The notes under the pieces: model-generated
What the model was told of the DNA's origin: nothing
Database searches by the model: none
What the model saw: the letters and a program-made list of their open reading frames with translations, nothing else
Translations under genes and position numbers: made by a program
Assembly (NCBI GenBank): GCA_003586115.2
Contig: QVOM02000073.1
Span: 23,856,175-23,920,174 of the forward strand
Length of the DNA: 64,000 nt
Origin: Salvator merianae
Taxonomy: Eukaryota > Chordata > Lepidosauria > Squamata > Teiidae
Reading direction: 5' to 3'
In this document: piece by piece, positions 1 through 13,689 of the stretch
Numbering within the stretch: position 1 is the stretch's first letter
How the letters are laid out: each line of letters opens with the position of its first letter

Positions 1-821
1 TCTAACTCACTGACTCTGTTTTCACTTTGTCCTCTTTTCTCTTTGTGCCTTTTGTGAAGGTGCCCTGGATAAGTAACCAGCACATCTTTCATTTCTAGCC
101 TTTTGGGAAAGGAAACTAGTTTCTTTCCATCAAAAAGGGTTTCATTACTAAATTGTACACCTCCCCCACACGCTCATGCTAAAGTGCCTAAAAGCTGTGG
201 AATTTCATCCTTCCAAAGTTACTTCCATGGTCATAATTTGAACTTGGAAAGAGTAAAGCCATCTATTTCCAAGAAATAAGAGATGATCGCTGACCATCTC
301 TCACTTTTCATTATTTCTAGTGCCATATATCATATTCATACAATGAATGTAGCCTCAAGTCACATACACAGCACAAACCTCAGTCTGGATCAATCACTGC
401 AACAGTTAATTCACATGTATAACTGCATGTCATGTCATTGACTAATCATGGGAGACAGAAATAAAATAGAGTGTATTCATGTGTAAACAAACCTGCACTT
501 GCAGGTACCTGTATTCTTGTATGTCTATTTTTAGCTCTGAAACTGGCTCACATAAATGTTTGTTCTATTTTTTAAAAAGTTAAGTAGGAAAAGAAATATC
601 TCAGAATAAATGGAGACACTCCACGTATTAGAAAGGGCTCTATCATTATAGTAGAAAAAGGGAAAGGAAGTCGCTATGTATAAATTCTCTGTTGGAATGT
701 CAGATGAAATTAGATAAACAGGGTCCATCATAGTATAGTGTAGCCTTTGTGACTGCCAAGTGCTTGGAATTGCAAGTTCCATCGGTCTCAGTGGTCAGAG
801 GTGATGGAAACTGCAGTCCCT

Positions 822-920
822 CTAGTGGCACAGGGGTTAAGAGCACTAGGCTAGAGCCCAGGAGTCTCTTGGTTTGAATCTCTTCTTTGCCATGGAAGCT
901 CTTTGGATCTTCCCAGCTAT
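822..920 (+). repeat. Decayed tRNA-derived SINE (MIR-like)
   Basis: A box-A-like tGGCacaGgGGttaA is followed about 35 bases later by a box-B-like GGTTtGAATCtC, then the phrase 'gccatggaagct' seen at the same place in amniote MIR-like SINEs. The 3' half is lost or unrecognisable. Family assignment is from memory. Confidence 0.5.
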
Positions 921-1156
921 GCATAAAACAGTCGCACTGTCTGCGAGTGCCTTGGGAAAGAGAATGGATAAGGGAGTAAACCCTGACAGAAAATCAACGG
1001 TTGGAGGGACGAGTCATCTTTCTGGCAACTCCCATAGTTTTAACCCACCCTGAGACCATATAGTATAGGGCAAGTTATAAATATAAAGAAATGAATATAA
1101 ACAAATATAATATTTAGAGGCCATCAGGGTTGGGGAAGGCTAAACTGATCTCTCTT

Positions 1157-1378
1157 AGGCTGTGATCAGACACACACACACAAAAAAGCACCTCCGAGGC
1201 GGCTCAGAGATGGCTTCGAGGTGGGATTCTTCACCCACCAGTCTGCCCCTCCCCTTTCTCATGAACATTCTATGCTAGAAAAGGTGGATTAGAGAAGACT
1301 TGGGAACATGAGTGCCACACGTTGTCTCTATGAGGTGCCTCCAAGTCACCCCTTTTGTTATGTCTGAACACAGCCATA
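1157..1378. mobile_element. Short TIR element (MITE), copy 1 of 3
   Basis: The ends are inverted copies: aggctgtgatcagaca at 1157-1172 and tgtctgaacacagccata at 1361-1378. The interior (aaagcacctc..gaggc..ctcagagatggctt..gtggga) recurs at about 25815-26032 in the same orientation and at about 14214-14397 reversed. There is no coding capacity, so it is non-autonomous. I could not identify a clear target-site duplication, so the superfamily is open (hAT is a guess). Confidence 0.6.
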
Positions 1379-1740
1379 GTTCATCCTAATTCTGCCAATG
1401 GGCCACATGAGTTGACAGTGATATCTCTACCTATTTCCCACTCTATATTACACAAGTTCAGGGAGGTTACGTGATTTAAAACGTCATCAGTATGACAATT
1501 TGGCAATCAGCAACAAGGTAATGTCGTACCGCAGTCAAGAGAAAGTATATGTGTATATTTTGTGTACAGTTTGAAAAATATGATTATGTAGTTCAGTTTT
1601 ACAGTATCAGGACACCCCCACCCAGGAAACATCTCTGGAAAAATTAGACCAAGACCCTATATCATTTGGTTGTGGGGAATAAAAGCAAGAGGGATAGAAA
1701 ACAACTCCGTGGTCCACAAATTGAACAATTTCACTTGTCA

Positions 1741-1899
1741 CAGTTTGGGGGTTGTTATGCTGTGTTCCATACTTCTGCTTTGAATCTAAGCTTTGACTTC
1801 TCTAACAGTCAAATGCTATGAAGATGAATATCATAGCCATATCCAAAAGCTTAAGTTCAAAGCAGAACTATGGAACATAGCATAACAACCTCCAAACTG
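1741..1899. mobile_element. 159-bp foldback element or relic MITE
   Basis: Left arm 1741-1794 and right arm 1846-1899 are 54-base inverted repeats with about 5 mismatches (about 91% by eye). They flank a 51-base loop. The arms begin with cagtttgg and share ggttgttatgct. No ORF. It is probably a non-autonomous DNA transposon; a hairpin RNA is an alternative because the transcript would fold strongly. Confidence 0.6.
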
Positions 1900-3290
1900 C
1901 AAAGAATGAGATGAAAACCAGCCACGGAAGTCTCCATTCTTCCAAATAGTTTAATGTTTTTCCCCACATACTGGTGACAATTTTTTTAAAAAAAATCAAA
2001 CCAATGTAAGTGCAATGAGTAGATACTTAAATATATAAAGCAGTTTGTGGAGTAGAAAAAAATACAGCAGCTGAGAAATGGGTCTGGAGAGATTTAATTT
2101 GATTCTGTGTCGGTAATAGTGCAAAGACAGAAATAGTGCTTGCTATGGGATGCAGAGTTAAAACACTGTGGACTGGAGAGAGAAAGGGTAAGGAAGTTAA
2201 CAGAGGAAGGAATGAAGAGAAGACTGAAGTGATGCAAAGAGAAAAGAGTGCATTATACTGTGGCTGCACAAGAAAAGGAAATGTCAAATTAGTATTGTAA
2301 CAAAAATGCTTTCTTGTCAATTTAGAGAACCAATCCTTTATGAAACGGGAAAGTAGCTCTTAGAATGATTTGACTTAGGTGCTACCTAAACACAAGTCTT
2401 AGCTTCCACGTTAAAAAGAAATCTGGTGGAATTTTGTATCCAGAGAGAACAGACACAAAATATTAAATACAGGTCCCGTGCAGGTTTGTCTTTTTCCACA
2501 CCTATGCAGCACAGAGGCCTCTCAGCCGCTTAATCACACATGATTTGTCCACACTTCCTCTCAGCCTTGCTGGTCTCTCCCTTTTTTTGCTGCTTAATTT
2601 CTGCTCCTATGGAAAACTTTATTTAGGAAAATCTGTTCCTACACAAGTCTCTTTTCATCCTCTCTGCTAGCACTCTCTCTGTGCCCATAACCTACCCTTT
2701 CTGTCTCCTTCCTTCGTGTCAGGAAAAGTGATTGCATTAGGTATCCTGCCTATTTTGGCAATTCATTTTGGATTTGGCTCCGAAGGCCTTCCCAGGCCTG
2801 GTTACCTATAGGAAACAGAAACATTCCTTGCAGTGCTTGAAGATTGTGTTGTTTTTACAAAGTCTAAAGGCAGAAATGTTTTTTTGTCCTATAACTGCCA
2901 GTGACTAGAATCTTACACAACTATAAATGATTGGTTGCACCTATAAGGAAAAAAGGAAGGGAACGGCTTCTCATCACCACCTCTGGAATGCCCATGTATG
3001 GCTTCTAGAGATCCACAATATGGGCTCACCTAAAAAATAAAATAATTAAAAAGCCTTTGTTGAAAGAAGCAACATGCTTTCCCTTTGGTAAAAAGCACCA
3101 CAGGATAAAAAGAAAATTGGAAAGAAAATACTGCACACTGGACACATGATCTCACATTTTGATGGGATTTTCCAGCAGTAGAAACTGATTTAATGCAAAG
3201 TAAAGTAAAACTTGTGTGTAGCTACGTCCTTATATATCACTGCTAAATAACTACATTTACTATTGCTATAAAATAACATGCACCTTATGC

Positions 3291-3584
3291 AGGGTGGCGC
3301 AGAAGGCTAAGGCACTGATCTTTCAATAGGAGGATCGGAGTTCAAGGCCCCTGTCTGCCGTGTAGAGGGGGTGAGCGCCCTCTACTGGCCTCTAGCTCCA
3401 GCCAACCTAGCTGTTCGAAAGCAAGTAATTGCAAGTAGATAAATAGGGAGCATCACATTGTGTGATGCGGAAGATAGACAGATGTAAGCTGTCGGGCGAA
3501 AAATTACCTTGTAAGCCGCTTTGAGTCAGCTTCAGCCGAGAAAAGCGGGGTATAAAAACCAGGTTATTATTATTATTATTATTT
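3291..3584 (+). mobile_element. tRNA-derived SINE with L2-like 3' tail
   Basis: The head has a polymerase III box A (ggTGGCGCAGaaGGcta, from 3294) and a box B (gaGTTCAAggCCC, near 3340). A body of about 150 bases follows, then a tail reading gtaagccgctttgagtc..gcggggtataaa, which resembles the 3' end of L2-type LINEs and should let the SINE borrow LINE machinery. It ends in (ATT)n at 3564-3584. It is less decayed than neighbouring repeats. Confidence 0.75.
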
Positions 3585-6106
3585 AAATGATCATTTTGTT
3601 GGCCCTTTTTTGTTGAAGATAGTATTTTTTGTCTATGAGCCCAAATCATTTTCTTCAGCTGCTAGAATCTTATATTTTCCTAATTGTCAAAATGTTGCAA
3701 CTTTGGAGGCAAAATGACATTTTTGTTATTAGCAAGGCCTGTAACACCACAAATTCAAATACCATATGAAAGATAGTTTCATGAATGATGTCTACCTGTT
3801 TGTTTCCTCAGTGCTTTTACACAAGGATCAAATAGTTTGGAGCAGCAATTTAAATCAGGAAAGAGTATAGGGGCAGGAAGCTGCTCCACTTTCCAGCACC
3901 TGTAGACCTATTCAGATCTGTTTCTAGCTGGTACTGATCTTAATGACAGATCTTCCATATCAGCCAACAAAGGTAGAGAGAGATCATCTCACCAGGGCTG
4001 CTGCCATTACAATGCCAACAGCCCTGCCTCTGTGTAGATAGGTCAAAAGGTGCTGGCTAAAGCCACACCAATTGAATCCTATTTGGACATGGAGGGCTGG
4101 CAGTGTGATCAACAGAGCCTGTGTAGTTTCCTCAGGCTGAGTCTTTCTCACTTTGTTTAGATGTGGTCTTCAGTTGAGACAATTGCTCCTAGATAAATTA
4201 CAGTCATTTAAAGAATGCCTGTACATATGCAGTGGCTATTTTGGTGGGTTTCACTTCTCTCAGAAATTTAGATCTTGTGGGAGAAGCATTTCATCAGACT
4301 CCGGAAGTAAATAACTAATAGTGAAGTTGTTTATAGAACTACCCTGACAGAATATGATGAACCAGTGAAGTTCACAGTTTTTCTTTTTAAAGAATAATGA
4401 GCTATGAATGGTGCAAGGTATCAAGAAAATATGAATAACCACAGAATAGCAAACCTTGAGGTAACAGCCTTTGGATTTTTATTGTGTAAATCAATTCACA
4501 GTACTCTATAAACACCATCCACACAAATCTCTTGGCATCTCAGCCCCTGTTCTTGTCCCTCACGTCTGTCTGCAGTTCTGGGGTTAAAAATACTAAGCTG
4601 CCTTGCCGTTCCTTTCCTCCGTGGATTACTTACTGAGATAATGAACATGATGTGCTTAGAGTACTCTAAAGCCCTAAATATATGCTAAGTTTTGCTATTT
4701 ATAATGTCATTCACTTCAGAGACTTTCAGTGCATGTGACAAGATAGAAGCCATGCACGGCTTTGATTGTTCTTGCACCTGTCATGAGTCAACAATAATGC
4801 CAGATATTGTTGTGAAAGGAATGTGGTCAGACATACAGTACAAGCTTCTGAAGTGAATGTGAAGTCCTTAATGTGCTAAGTCACCTGGCAGTTCTGTCCT
4901 CTCCTGAAGGCTGGGGTTCACCAGCTGCCATATTGTGCAAGATCTTTTTGTTCTTCAGCCTATATTTAGCTGAGAGAAACGGGGACAACGAGTTGTTAGT
5001 AGCTCACATATTTGCGATCCACACAAAGGCTCCTTCCAAGTCCCCTCCAGCTACTACCAAGAAGCCAGGTTTCATAAAAGAGTTAGTTCCATTAGCACAT
5101 TCCTTGGGGCAAACCTGTGACCTGCTGCTAATGCTGGCTTTCAAAACACAGAAGGGAGTCAATATATTTATGCTCAAGAACCATCTGTATGCAAGGAAGA
5201 CATGGGCGGAGTACTGCTGCAGGAGGCATGGGTTTCTGTTGGTGGTGCTGATGAAGCAGAAAAGAGCTGGAGAAGACTAATTTCTATACATGAAAGCAAC
5301 TGTAGGAGGAAAATATTGTCTTAATATAGTATTGCTCTAAAAAAGATTAGTTGTTCAGGACCATGCCTTTAGGACTACCAATTCATTTGTAATATAAAGA
5401 AGATCGACTCGGGAAACGTTCCATCTTCACCATCTTTCCTTTTCATACTCATCTAGGTATTTAGGTATTTTAGGGACGCCAGTGTTTTTAAGCATTTTTC
5501 CTTGGCATATGAACTGTCTAACAATGAGTAAGAACTGCTTGTTCTTACTGCTTTACTGCCGTCTCTCCTTACTGGTAATGGATTTTCAAAGGTTCAGACA
5601 CAAATAATTCCTGTGCTGATATCAGGCCTTGAGCTTGGGACTTAAGAGATTCAAAGCACGCGTTGTGCTGCCAGTTCTCCCATCTATGTGCTACAAGGAA
5701 TATTTACACACTCTATATACCTGAGGTAGGTTCCTCAAGGGACTTTAAAGCCACCACAGGATTGTTGTGGTGGCATGCATGTTCTTACTCATTTATGTTG
5801 TCTTAATAATTAGGATTGGCACTTTTGGATCCCTGCCCAGGTACTGGGCCTGTCTGAGCTTTAAAAATCACTCTAGCAATATGAATACTTCAGTCTTCCC
5901 TTTCTTTTTGTCATCTCTGCCAGAACTGGCATGGTCATGGAGGTGATAAAGAAATTCTTCCCACCTTCCTTTATTAATTTTTCTCTATTTTTTTTTTTTT
6001 TTAATATTGGAACAGGGGCACTATGGTTTATGGCCTTCTCTACAAACTTCCAAATTCTGATTTGGTGCTCATCAGGTATATGGAAAGCATCTTAAAAATC
6101 AATCAC

Positions 6107-6108
6107 TG

Positions 6109-6139
<31 letters not shown>

Positions 6140-6140
6140 T
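6107..6140. repeat. (TATG)n microsatellite
   Basis: About seven copies of tatg in a row, directly next to the 3' end of an L2-type fragment. Confidence 0.9.
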
Positions 6141-6425
6141 GGGGTATCTGAGTATTTATATCCTGCCCTTCACTCAAAGTTCCAGGGCATGTCACAACAA
6201 TAAAAAGATAAAAAAACATAGAAGAGTAGGAAACATACATTAAAATATAACCAACCCTCCCTCCATGGCAGGACAACACTTAAGCATCAAAGGTCTGGCT
6301 GAAGAGGAATGTTTTAACCAGGCACCAAAAGACATACAAAGTTGGTGCCTGACGTACCTTCCAAAGCTTGGGGGTCCACCACAGAAAAGGCCCTCATCAT
6401 TTTGAAGTGATCCAGAGGAGTACAC
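6141..6425 (-). mobile_element. 3' fragment of an L2-type LINE
   Basis: The stretch begins with a phrase like 'tatttatatcctgcccttcactc', passes through an A-rich part, then 'aacacttaagcatcaaaggtctggctgaagaggaatgttttaaccaggc'-type sequence. The same order recurs at 24470-24600 and 34770-34990. I recognise it as the reverse strand of a common squamate LINE 3' region. Superfamily assignment is from memory. Confidence 0.5.
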
Positions 6426-6639
6426 GTTGAGTCAGAGATTCCTGTGGTCACATCAAAGAGATTTCTGTATCTAAAAATTCAGGCAACATCATATGAGTTA
6501 TTTTGCCACTGAAGATTTAGCTAAGAAGGATGGTAGTATATATGCAAGTTCTGGTTGACTCTTATGCATTCTAACGTGTGAGGCTTGCTTTCAGGCCTTG
6601 GAGTAAAACATCTACCAACTTAAGGCCTAAGGTTAATAA

Positions 6640-7881
<1,242 letters not shown>

Positions 7882-8039
7882 TGACCCAGAAACTTGAAAT
7901 TACAAGTTTTTCAGCCCAGGTACTTCAAATATGTCACTTACCATTTTGCTCCATCAGAACCTTTTGAATTTTGTCTGTCCAAAAGAAGGAACTGAACTAC
8001 ATATTAAGCTAGCTTAGGGTTAGAGAGAATACAAAGGGT

Positions 8040-8530
8040 CTGTCTGCACTTTGCACTAGAAAGTGTCAGGGACACCCGCTACCAAAGTGCATCTGCACTT
8101 TGTGGAGGCCCCTCGTGACCGGGAGCGGTATATCATTGCTCCCAATCCCAGATAGCCGTGGAGCACAAATTAGTGCTCCACAGCTTGGCCAAGAGCTGAT
8201 ATCCAACTCTCAGTAAAGTACATTTGCACTTTGAATGCACAGCCATGCCATGCTCAGCGGTTATGGCTGCGCCTGCATGTGTCTGCACACTGCACAGCAC
8301 TGCCAGGCGCTGTGGCAGTGGCCAGATGTTTCCCAGCTGCTGTCATGGTGAAGATTTTGCACAGGACACCAGCATTTGCCCTGCAGATTCGGGTATCAAG
8401 CTATTCTTCCAGCAGAGGGCCATGCAGTGCAGACGCTTCTATTCCACCTTCCAGGAGAGGGCCATGCAGTGCTGTGTGTTCTATTCTACCTTAGAACGGG
8501 ATGATTATCCTGTTCTAAGGTGGAAAGTGT
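8040..8530. mobile_element. Probable non-autonomous DNA transposon, family B
   Basis: GC-richer than its surroundings, with repeated phrases of the type 'ctgcacttt' and 'gccatgcagtgc'. It shares 'ccagatgtttcccagctgctgtcatgg' type sequence with 33768-33805 (ccagatgcttcccggatgctgccatgg), so both belong to one family. No ORF of transposase type. Boundaries are approximate. Confidence 0.4.
8488..8521. repeat. 34-bp near-perfect palindrome
   Basis: Arms accttagaacgggat and its complement pair with one mismatch around a central 4-base loop, at the right end of the family B element. It may be the element's subterminal or terminal hairpin. Confidence 0.75.
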
Positions 8531-9079
8531 GAAAACACCCAAAGTGTTAAGAACTGTTTTATACTACCACAAGAGAAAACAAATTGTGTTATCAATTGAT
8601 GTTTCCTTATTTCTCTGAAGGAGATGTATATTGGATCAGGTCCAAGGGTACCCTGCAGATCAAGACAATGAGGGAAGGAAAATGGAACAATAGTATGATT
8701 TAATTTAAGGAAAAAAATTATTATACATATAAATGGGAAACAAAAATGAGCCCAATGCAAATACTTTGATATAGAAACACCTGATTAAGGAAAGCTTTAG
8801 AATTTCCTGTGTACAAATGTACAGTAGTTCATTTTATGTATCATTTTGTTTCTGCAGTAGTTGTGCAATGAATCAGTGGACTCCATTAATCCTAATCAGG
8901 GTAATTTATTCATGATCAAGCTGTCCTGCTTCTCTCTTCCCCCTCCCTCTTTTTTTAAATCAAAGTAGAAGGAAGTGGGTGCTTAATCCTTTCCTCCTAC
9001 ATAATTTCTCCAATCTAAATCCACTCTCCAAGTTGTTATTAGCACCAAGAAATGCTGCTTGCATTTTTTAAACTCTCCC

Positions 9080-9325
9080 TAAAAGGCAACTTTACAGCTG
9101 ATGATGTGAAAGTAGAAACAGTAGACAGTTTGTTCTCTCAGGCTCTAAAACGGAAGGACAAATGTGCTGGACAATTAAGGAAGGCGTTAATTCTAAGGAA
9201 GAAGATCCTGACAACCTTAAACAACCTGAGGAGTAAGGTGAAGATAAGAATCTTTAAAGCAATTGTCTTTTATGTTATAATGTACAGTTGTGAAAGTTTA
9301 ACACTGACAAAGACTAAGGGCGCAT
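9080..9325 (+). pseudogene. BovB/RTE-type LINE reverse-transcriptase relic, part 1
   Basis: The forward frame contains LTTLNNLRSKVKIRIFK, then AIVFYVIMYSCESLTLTK. This resembles the RTE/BovB reverse-transcriptase C-terminal motif of the form KAMVFPVVMYGCESWT. Several positions are changed, and the frame runs out at a stop soon after. It is a decayed fragment with no function expected. Confidence 0.6.
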
Positions 9326-10996
9326 TTAATTACTGCATTTAATCGGTTTGCAGGCCGTCTTCAGCTCCGACTGTCCTGAAAAAATATTATCTGCCTGTTC
9401 TTTTTCTGGACTAAATTGCCCAAATTAGAACTATTATGCTTTCGGATTAAAAGAGTTCTCAGCCCATTTCATATTGTTAGTAATTTTATCTTGCAAAGTG
9501 AGAATGCACAAGTAGACTATTTTGGAAAGGAACTATACTTTTTGGGGTATGCAGAGGGAGGGCTCCCTATTTCCTCCCATCTAATGACAGACTTTATTGT
9601 GGGCGCTGTACTCAGGACAGCACTGTTGGGGTAGGAAGAGATCACAAGACCTGGAATATATTTCCTGGTTTCTACCATGTTGTCCTGTTTCATACCTTCA
9701 AACTGTTTGATTTTTTACTATTTGATTTTTTAACAAAAGAGAAGATGCAGTGGAAGGTACTATTCATTTGCCTTGGGCAACACCCTGCTTCACAGTCAGC
9801 TGGGCACCACAGTCTACTCTCAAAATGCATGCCTCCCCCTATCTCTCCTGTCTGTGCAAGGAGAAGGACAATTTATGCTCCATTTTCCTTTTTTTCCCAT
9901 CCCTGCAAGGAGAAGGACACAATGTTTCTTCCCTTTTCCTTTGGCAATACACAAGGAAACAATGTTTCCTTTCATTAAAAGAAGACTTTTACATAAAACC
10001 AGCACTTGCTTCAGCAGCTCTAGGGCAAACAACACAGTACAGCCTATCAGTTTTCTTCGAGAATGCCAAAAAGTCGGGGTGCATGCTGGTTGATGTATGC
10101 CTCAGCTGCACCTGTTTCTGGGCACAGTCCCCTTAACCCACCAATGACCCACATCACCATCATCTTTGCCATCCACTCCACACAACTTCATTGTGGGGCA
10201 CATACCACCATGGTATCTTGGGGGTAGGAGAGGTGGAGTCCATTTACTGACCACTAAGTTCACTATCATGAATATTGATCCTCTCACATGTTCTGCCCTT
10301 TCTACTGAGCTCTTCCCCATTGCATGCTACTTTGAAATTGCACAGTTGCACAAAAACAGCAATTGCATAGGAAAATAGATCTGGCATTCAAGAAGCTTTA
10401 CTGTGTGGTAGATGTGAAATTGAAGTTGTGCTTGGATGGATACAGGCTGGAGGGGGAGAAGGAACAAATGTTGAGTGAATGACCAGTAACACCGTCAAGG
10501 GAATCCATGTTCTGAAGTGGCAGCAGGGGAATACAGAGGGTGGAGTTTGACTTTCCTGCCCCTGCGAAGTCAAGATTTAAATGCTGGTACTGCATCCAAT
10601 CACTGACCACACAGGGAAGAGAATTTGTTGGGAGGTGGAGAGAGAAAGGTACAATTTCTCCATTCCAAGCATGGGAAAAATAAAGAGTAAGGATGAGCAA
10701 GTCCAAAATGAGTCTGTGTTATAATACAAATGTGGGAATGACTGGAACACATACTCATTCCTCATTTCCCTCAATACAGATTATCCCTATGATGTCTGAC
10801 TGTGCCCTGAGAGAAAAAAAATAGATGTCTTCACTTTGTGGTTCTGGAGGTGAATACAAAGACCCCAGTCACACCTTAGATTAAGGATGGAGACTATTTT
10901 CAATTCTCAGAGAACAAACATCAAAGTGCATTTCTGTTTTTTGCAAGGACTTCCATGCCTCAAATGGGACTATCCTGAAATTGGATAATCCCAGCA

Positions 10997-11027
10997 CTGA
11001 GTCTGTTTCAGCCAGAAACAGACTCAG
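10997..11027. repeat. Perfect 13-bp stem, 5-base loop hairpin
   Basis: ctgagtctgtttc and gaaacagactcag are exact inverted copies separated by agcca. No coding or known transposon context could be assigned. Confidence 0.85.
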
Positions 11028-11549
11028 ACAAAGGGTTGCCAACCAGCTCAGCAGCAGCATGGAGTGCAGCCAACAAGCTCTCTAGCACTCATGTCACCCA
11101 GAGGGTGTGGCATGAGCTGGTCATTGCCAGCCATGTTCGTTTAGCCACCCATGGAGCCCTCTCACTTCAACTTACCCCAAGAAAGGCCCAACCACACCAC
11201 CCCAACCTGCTGATGATGATACCTGAATACCTCTTTGCTGCTTCCCCCCACTGTGCTGCCCCTCCCACACCACTCCCACTGCCCCCACCACCACACTGAA
11301 GCTTATTTTTTACCAGGCAAAAGGGATCCATAGAGGCTCAGCATGGAGGCATGATAGATGTGACCAGACTATTCCTGAGTTCCCCATCTGTCCCTGAGAT
11401 GAACTGTCTTTTTGGAATGTGACTGTGGCCTAAGAATACCATGGACATCCAAAAGAACCAGTTGACCTGTCTTCAACAAAATAAAACCTGACTGCTCCCC
11501 TGAGGCAATTATTAGCAAGCAAAAAGGCGTCCTTTGGGGACATGTAAAG

Positions 11550-11745
11550 CAAGCAAATTATAGACAAGAAAATAGTTATGCTTGGCAAGTTTGAGAAAAA
11601 TAAAAGAAAGGGAAATCAATATGCAAAATGGATGGACAGAATCAGAACAGAATACTAGAATGTCCCTGGAAGAGCTACAAGATAGCAAAAAGGACCTGAA
11701 TCTGACTCAGTGACTGGAAGTAACAACCACAGTACCCTTTGAAGC
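11550..11745 (+). pseudogene. BovB/RTE-type LINE relic, part 2
   Basis: The forward translation reads MLGKFEKNKRKGNQYAKWMDRI, then after a one-base frame change RMSLEELQDSKKDLNL. This matches the C-terminal BovB ORF2 pattern LGKxEGxxRRGRQxxxWxDxI..MSLxxLQ. Order and strand agree with the fragment at 9080-9325, so both may derive from one copy split by later insertions. Confidence 0.55.
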
Positions 11746-12524
11746 TAATTGCAGTATTAAGGATAGGGAAGAAATGCAATTGAAGAGAAAGAAGTAAATG
11801 TCACATCCTCAATCAAAATAGAAGCCTCACATGATTCTGAAGTTAAACAAAAGAAGATTCTGTTGTTATTGCTGTTATTGTTTTAGATTTCGTATGTCAT
11901 ATCTGGGATGGCATTTAAATAAGAAGCTCAACCCTTAAGGCGTGTAGCAAAGCAATGAGAGATGATGGACTCTTGACTTGGAAACAAAAGGCATTTCTTC
12001 ATCATGTGTATACAATTAGTGCTTCCAGTTTTCAGTGAATTCTTTTTTCTCCCCAGAAGATATCAGGAACGGCATACTGTATATCCACTGCACAACCCAA
12101 AGGGAAAGAGACACTATTTTACTATCTAAAACCTACAACATTTCTTACTCCCCTTCTCATATATGGAATTAGCCTCTATGTGTGGTTGACTGGCTAATCA
12201 AAATCTCATGCTGTCCAGCTTCTCTTTCACTTGGAAAAGTACCATTGCCAGTTCCTTGAACATGGGAGCTCACTATCAGAAGGTGTTACCTGGCTCACAG
12301 AGCACTTCTGTCAAAGGGGAAGGAGGTACCTTCAGTCTTCTTTGACTACATTTTGATTCTCAGCATGGTTTGGAATGATGAAGGGGGGCGGTTTCCAAAT
12401 TCTGATCAGAGCTTTGCCCTTTCCCCACGTTCCTTGCAATCCCAATCTGCAAATTACTGCTGCAGGTTTGTGAAAGATGATCACCAATCCATATTTTCTT
12501 AACTCTGGGCATTTCTGCATGGAT

Positions 12525-13062
12525 CCATAATCCAGATTAAGTGCCGGTAGAGTTCACATGTAGGCCTACAGATCCACACATTAATGCAACTCTAGGAGGC
12601 CCTATCCCCACACACACTGGTCCAGTTCTATCTGCAGGAAACAGGGAATGATCTGGATTAAGGAGGCCTTAAATCTGGATCTCTGGTGGACCCATTTAAT
12701 TGGGACTACTGGGGGACCAGCACAACCCTGATCCAGAACATGGGAGGAGTGCAGAAGGTTGCCTCCCATGTTTGGGACTACCAGAGGGCACTTTTCAATG
12801 GCACATCATAGCGCACCATCAAAAAGCACCCCCCAGGATCCGTGAGGCTAGAAACTTTTTTTCCTAGCCCTCAGAGGTGTGGGGGTGCAGCCACGAAGCT
12901 AGCACAAACTTTGCAGCTGCAGTGTGAACTAATCTGGATCAACACTGTCAGTGCAGCCAACACTGATACTGGCCACACCTCCCTGTGATCCGGATCAGTG
13001 GGCCAGGCTACTCCAGAACCACTAATACAGATTAACAGCAGGTAAGTGTGGAAGAGGCCTAA
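12525..13062. mobile_element. Non-autonomous DNA transposon, family C, copy 1
   Basis: Starts near 'ggcatttctgcatggatc' and ends near 'aagtgtggaagaggcct'. Its interior ('ggcacatcatagcgcaccatcaaaa' followed by 'aggctagaaactttttttcctagcc') aligns with 'ggcacaccttattgcaccaccgaaat..ggccaagaactttagtttctggcc' at 14840-14915. It has many 'gatccagatta' type subterminal repeats. No ORF of note; superfamily uncertain. Confidence 0.45.
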
Positions 13063-13357
13063 AAAAGATACAATGGTATAAGAATTCTAAGACACTTTCA
13101 AAAACTGCACCTGTGATTCCTGTATACAAATACATGGATACTTTCACAAGGAGATGGTGCAAAGCTGATCATCCTTTCATTGCCACACAACGTGGGCCAC
13201 TTTGACATACGGACTCCCTCTCATTAGTTACAGTATAGGTTTGTTTGCTTTCTGCCCAAACAGGTTTTATAGGAAGTCTCTTCTTTGACAGCATTGTTCC
13301 ACGTATCCCTTACCTAGCTGAATTACCCTTAGTTTAATTCCAGCTTTTTTCCTCTAG

Positions 13358-13414
13358 AAGAAGTTATCCTAGCTGAAGATGACATAGAAGGAGAGCCTCG
13401 TCACCCCTTTGATG
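13358..13414 (+). CDS. CACNA1A: CACNA1A exon (human exon 9 equivalent): I-II linker
   Basis: A 57-nt micro-exon encoding EEVILAEDDIEGEPRHPFD within the I-II linker, just after the AID. The acceptor is tttcctctag (ends 13357) and the donor is gatg|gtaagt. It completes the split Glu codon (g|aa) from the previous exon. The acidic segment matches the mammalian AEDETDGEQRHPFD with several substitutions. Confidence 0.95.
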
Positions 13415-13689
13415 GTAAGTTACTATTTCCTATGAAGTATGTCATGAAGCTGGATAGACCAGGCAAAAGTTTATCCCAGTAATACAGCCAGCATTAAAGA
13501 TCAAATAACTATTTAAGTTGTGGGACTGTTGTGACAGTGGTTAACTGTATCATGAGCATGAAAACAATTAGACGCCCCACCTCCATCCCAAATCCTGTGT
13601 TGTCATTGCAGAAGACAATGTTGTGGAAAGTGCTGTCTACATGAATGTATTAAAGCAGAAATAGTGTGAATGTGGACCTAGATCAGCCA

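Noticed and set aside
3291..3365. Functional tRNA gene
   Set aside because: Box A and box B are present, but no cloverleaf with paired acceptor stem can be drawn, and the unit continues into a SINE body and LINE-like tail.
4873..5280. 135-codon open frame on the + strand
   Set aside because: Starts at GTG in a deep intron, with no recognisable domain, splice structure or conserved motif; expected by chance.
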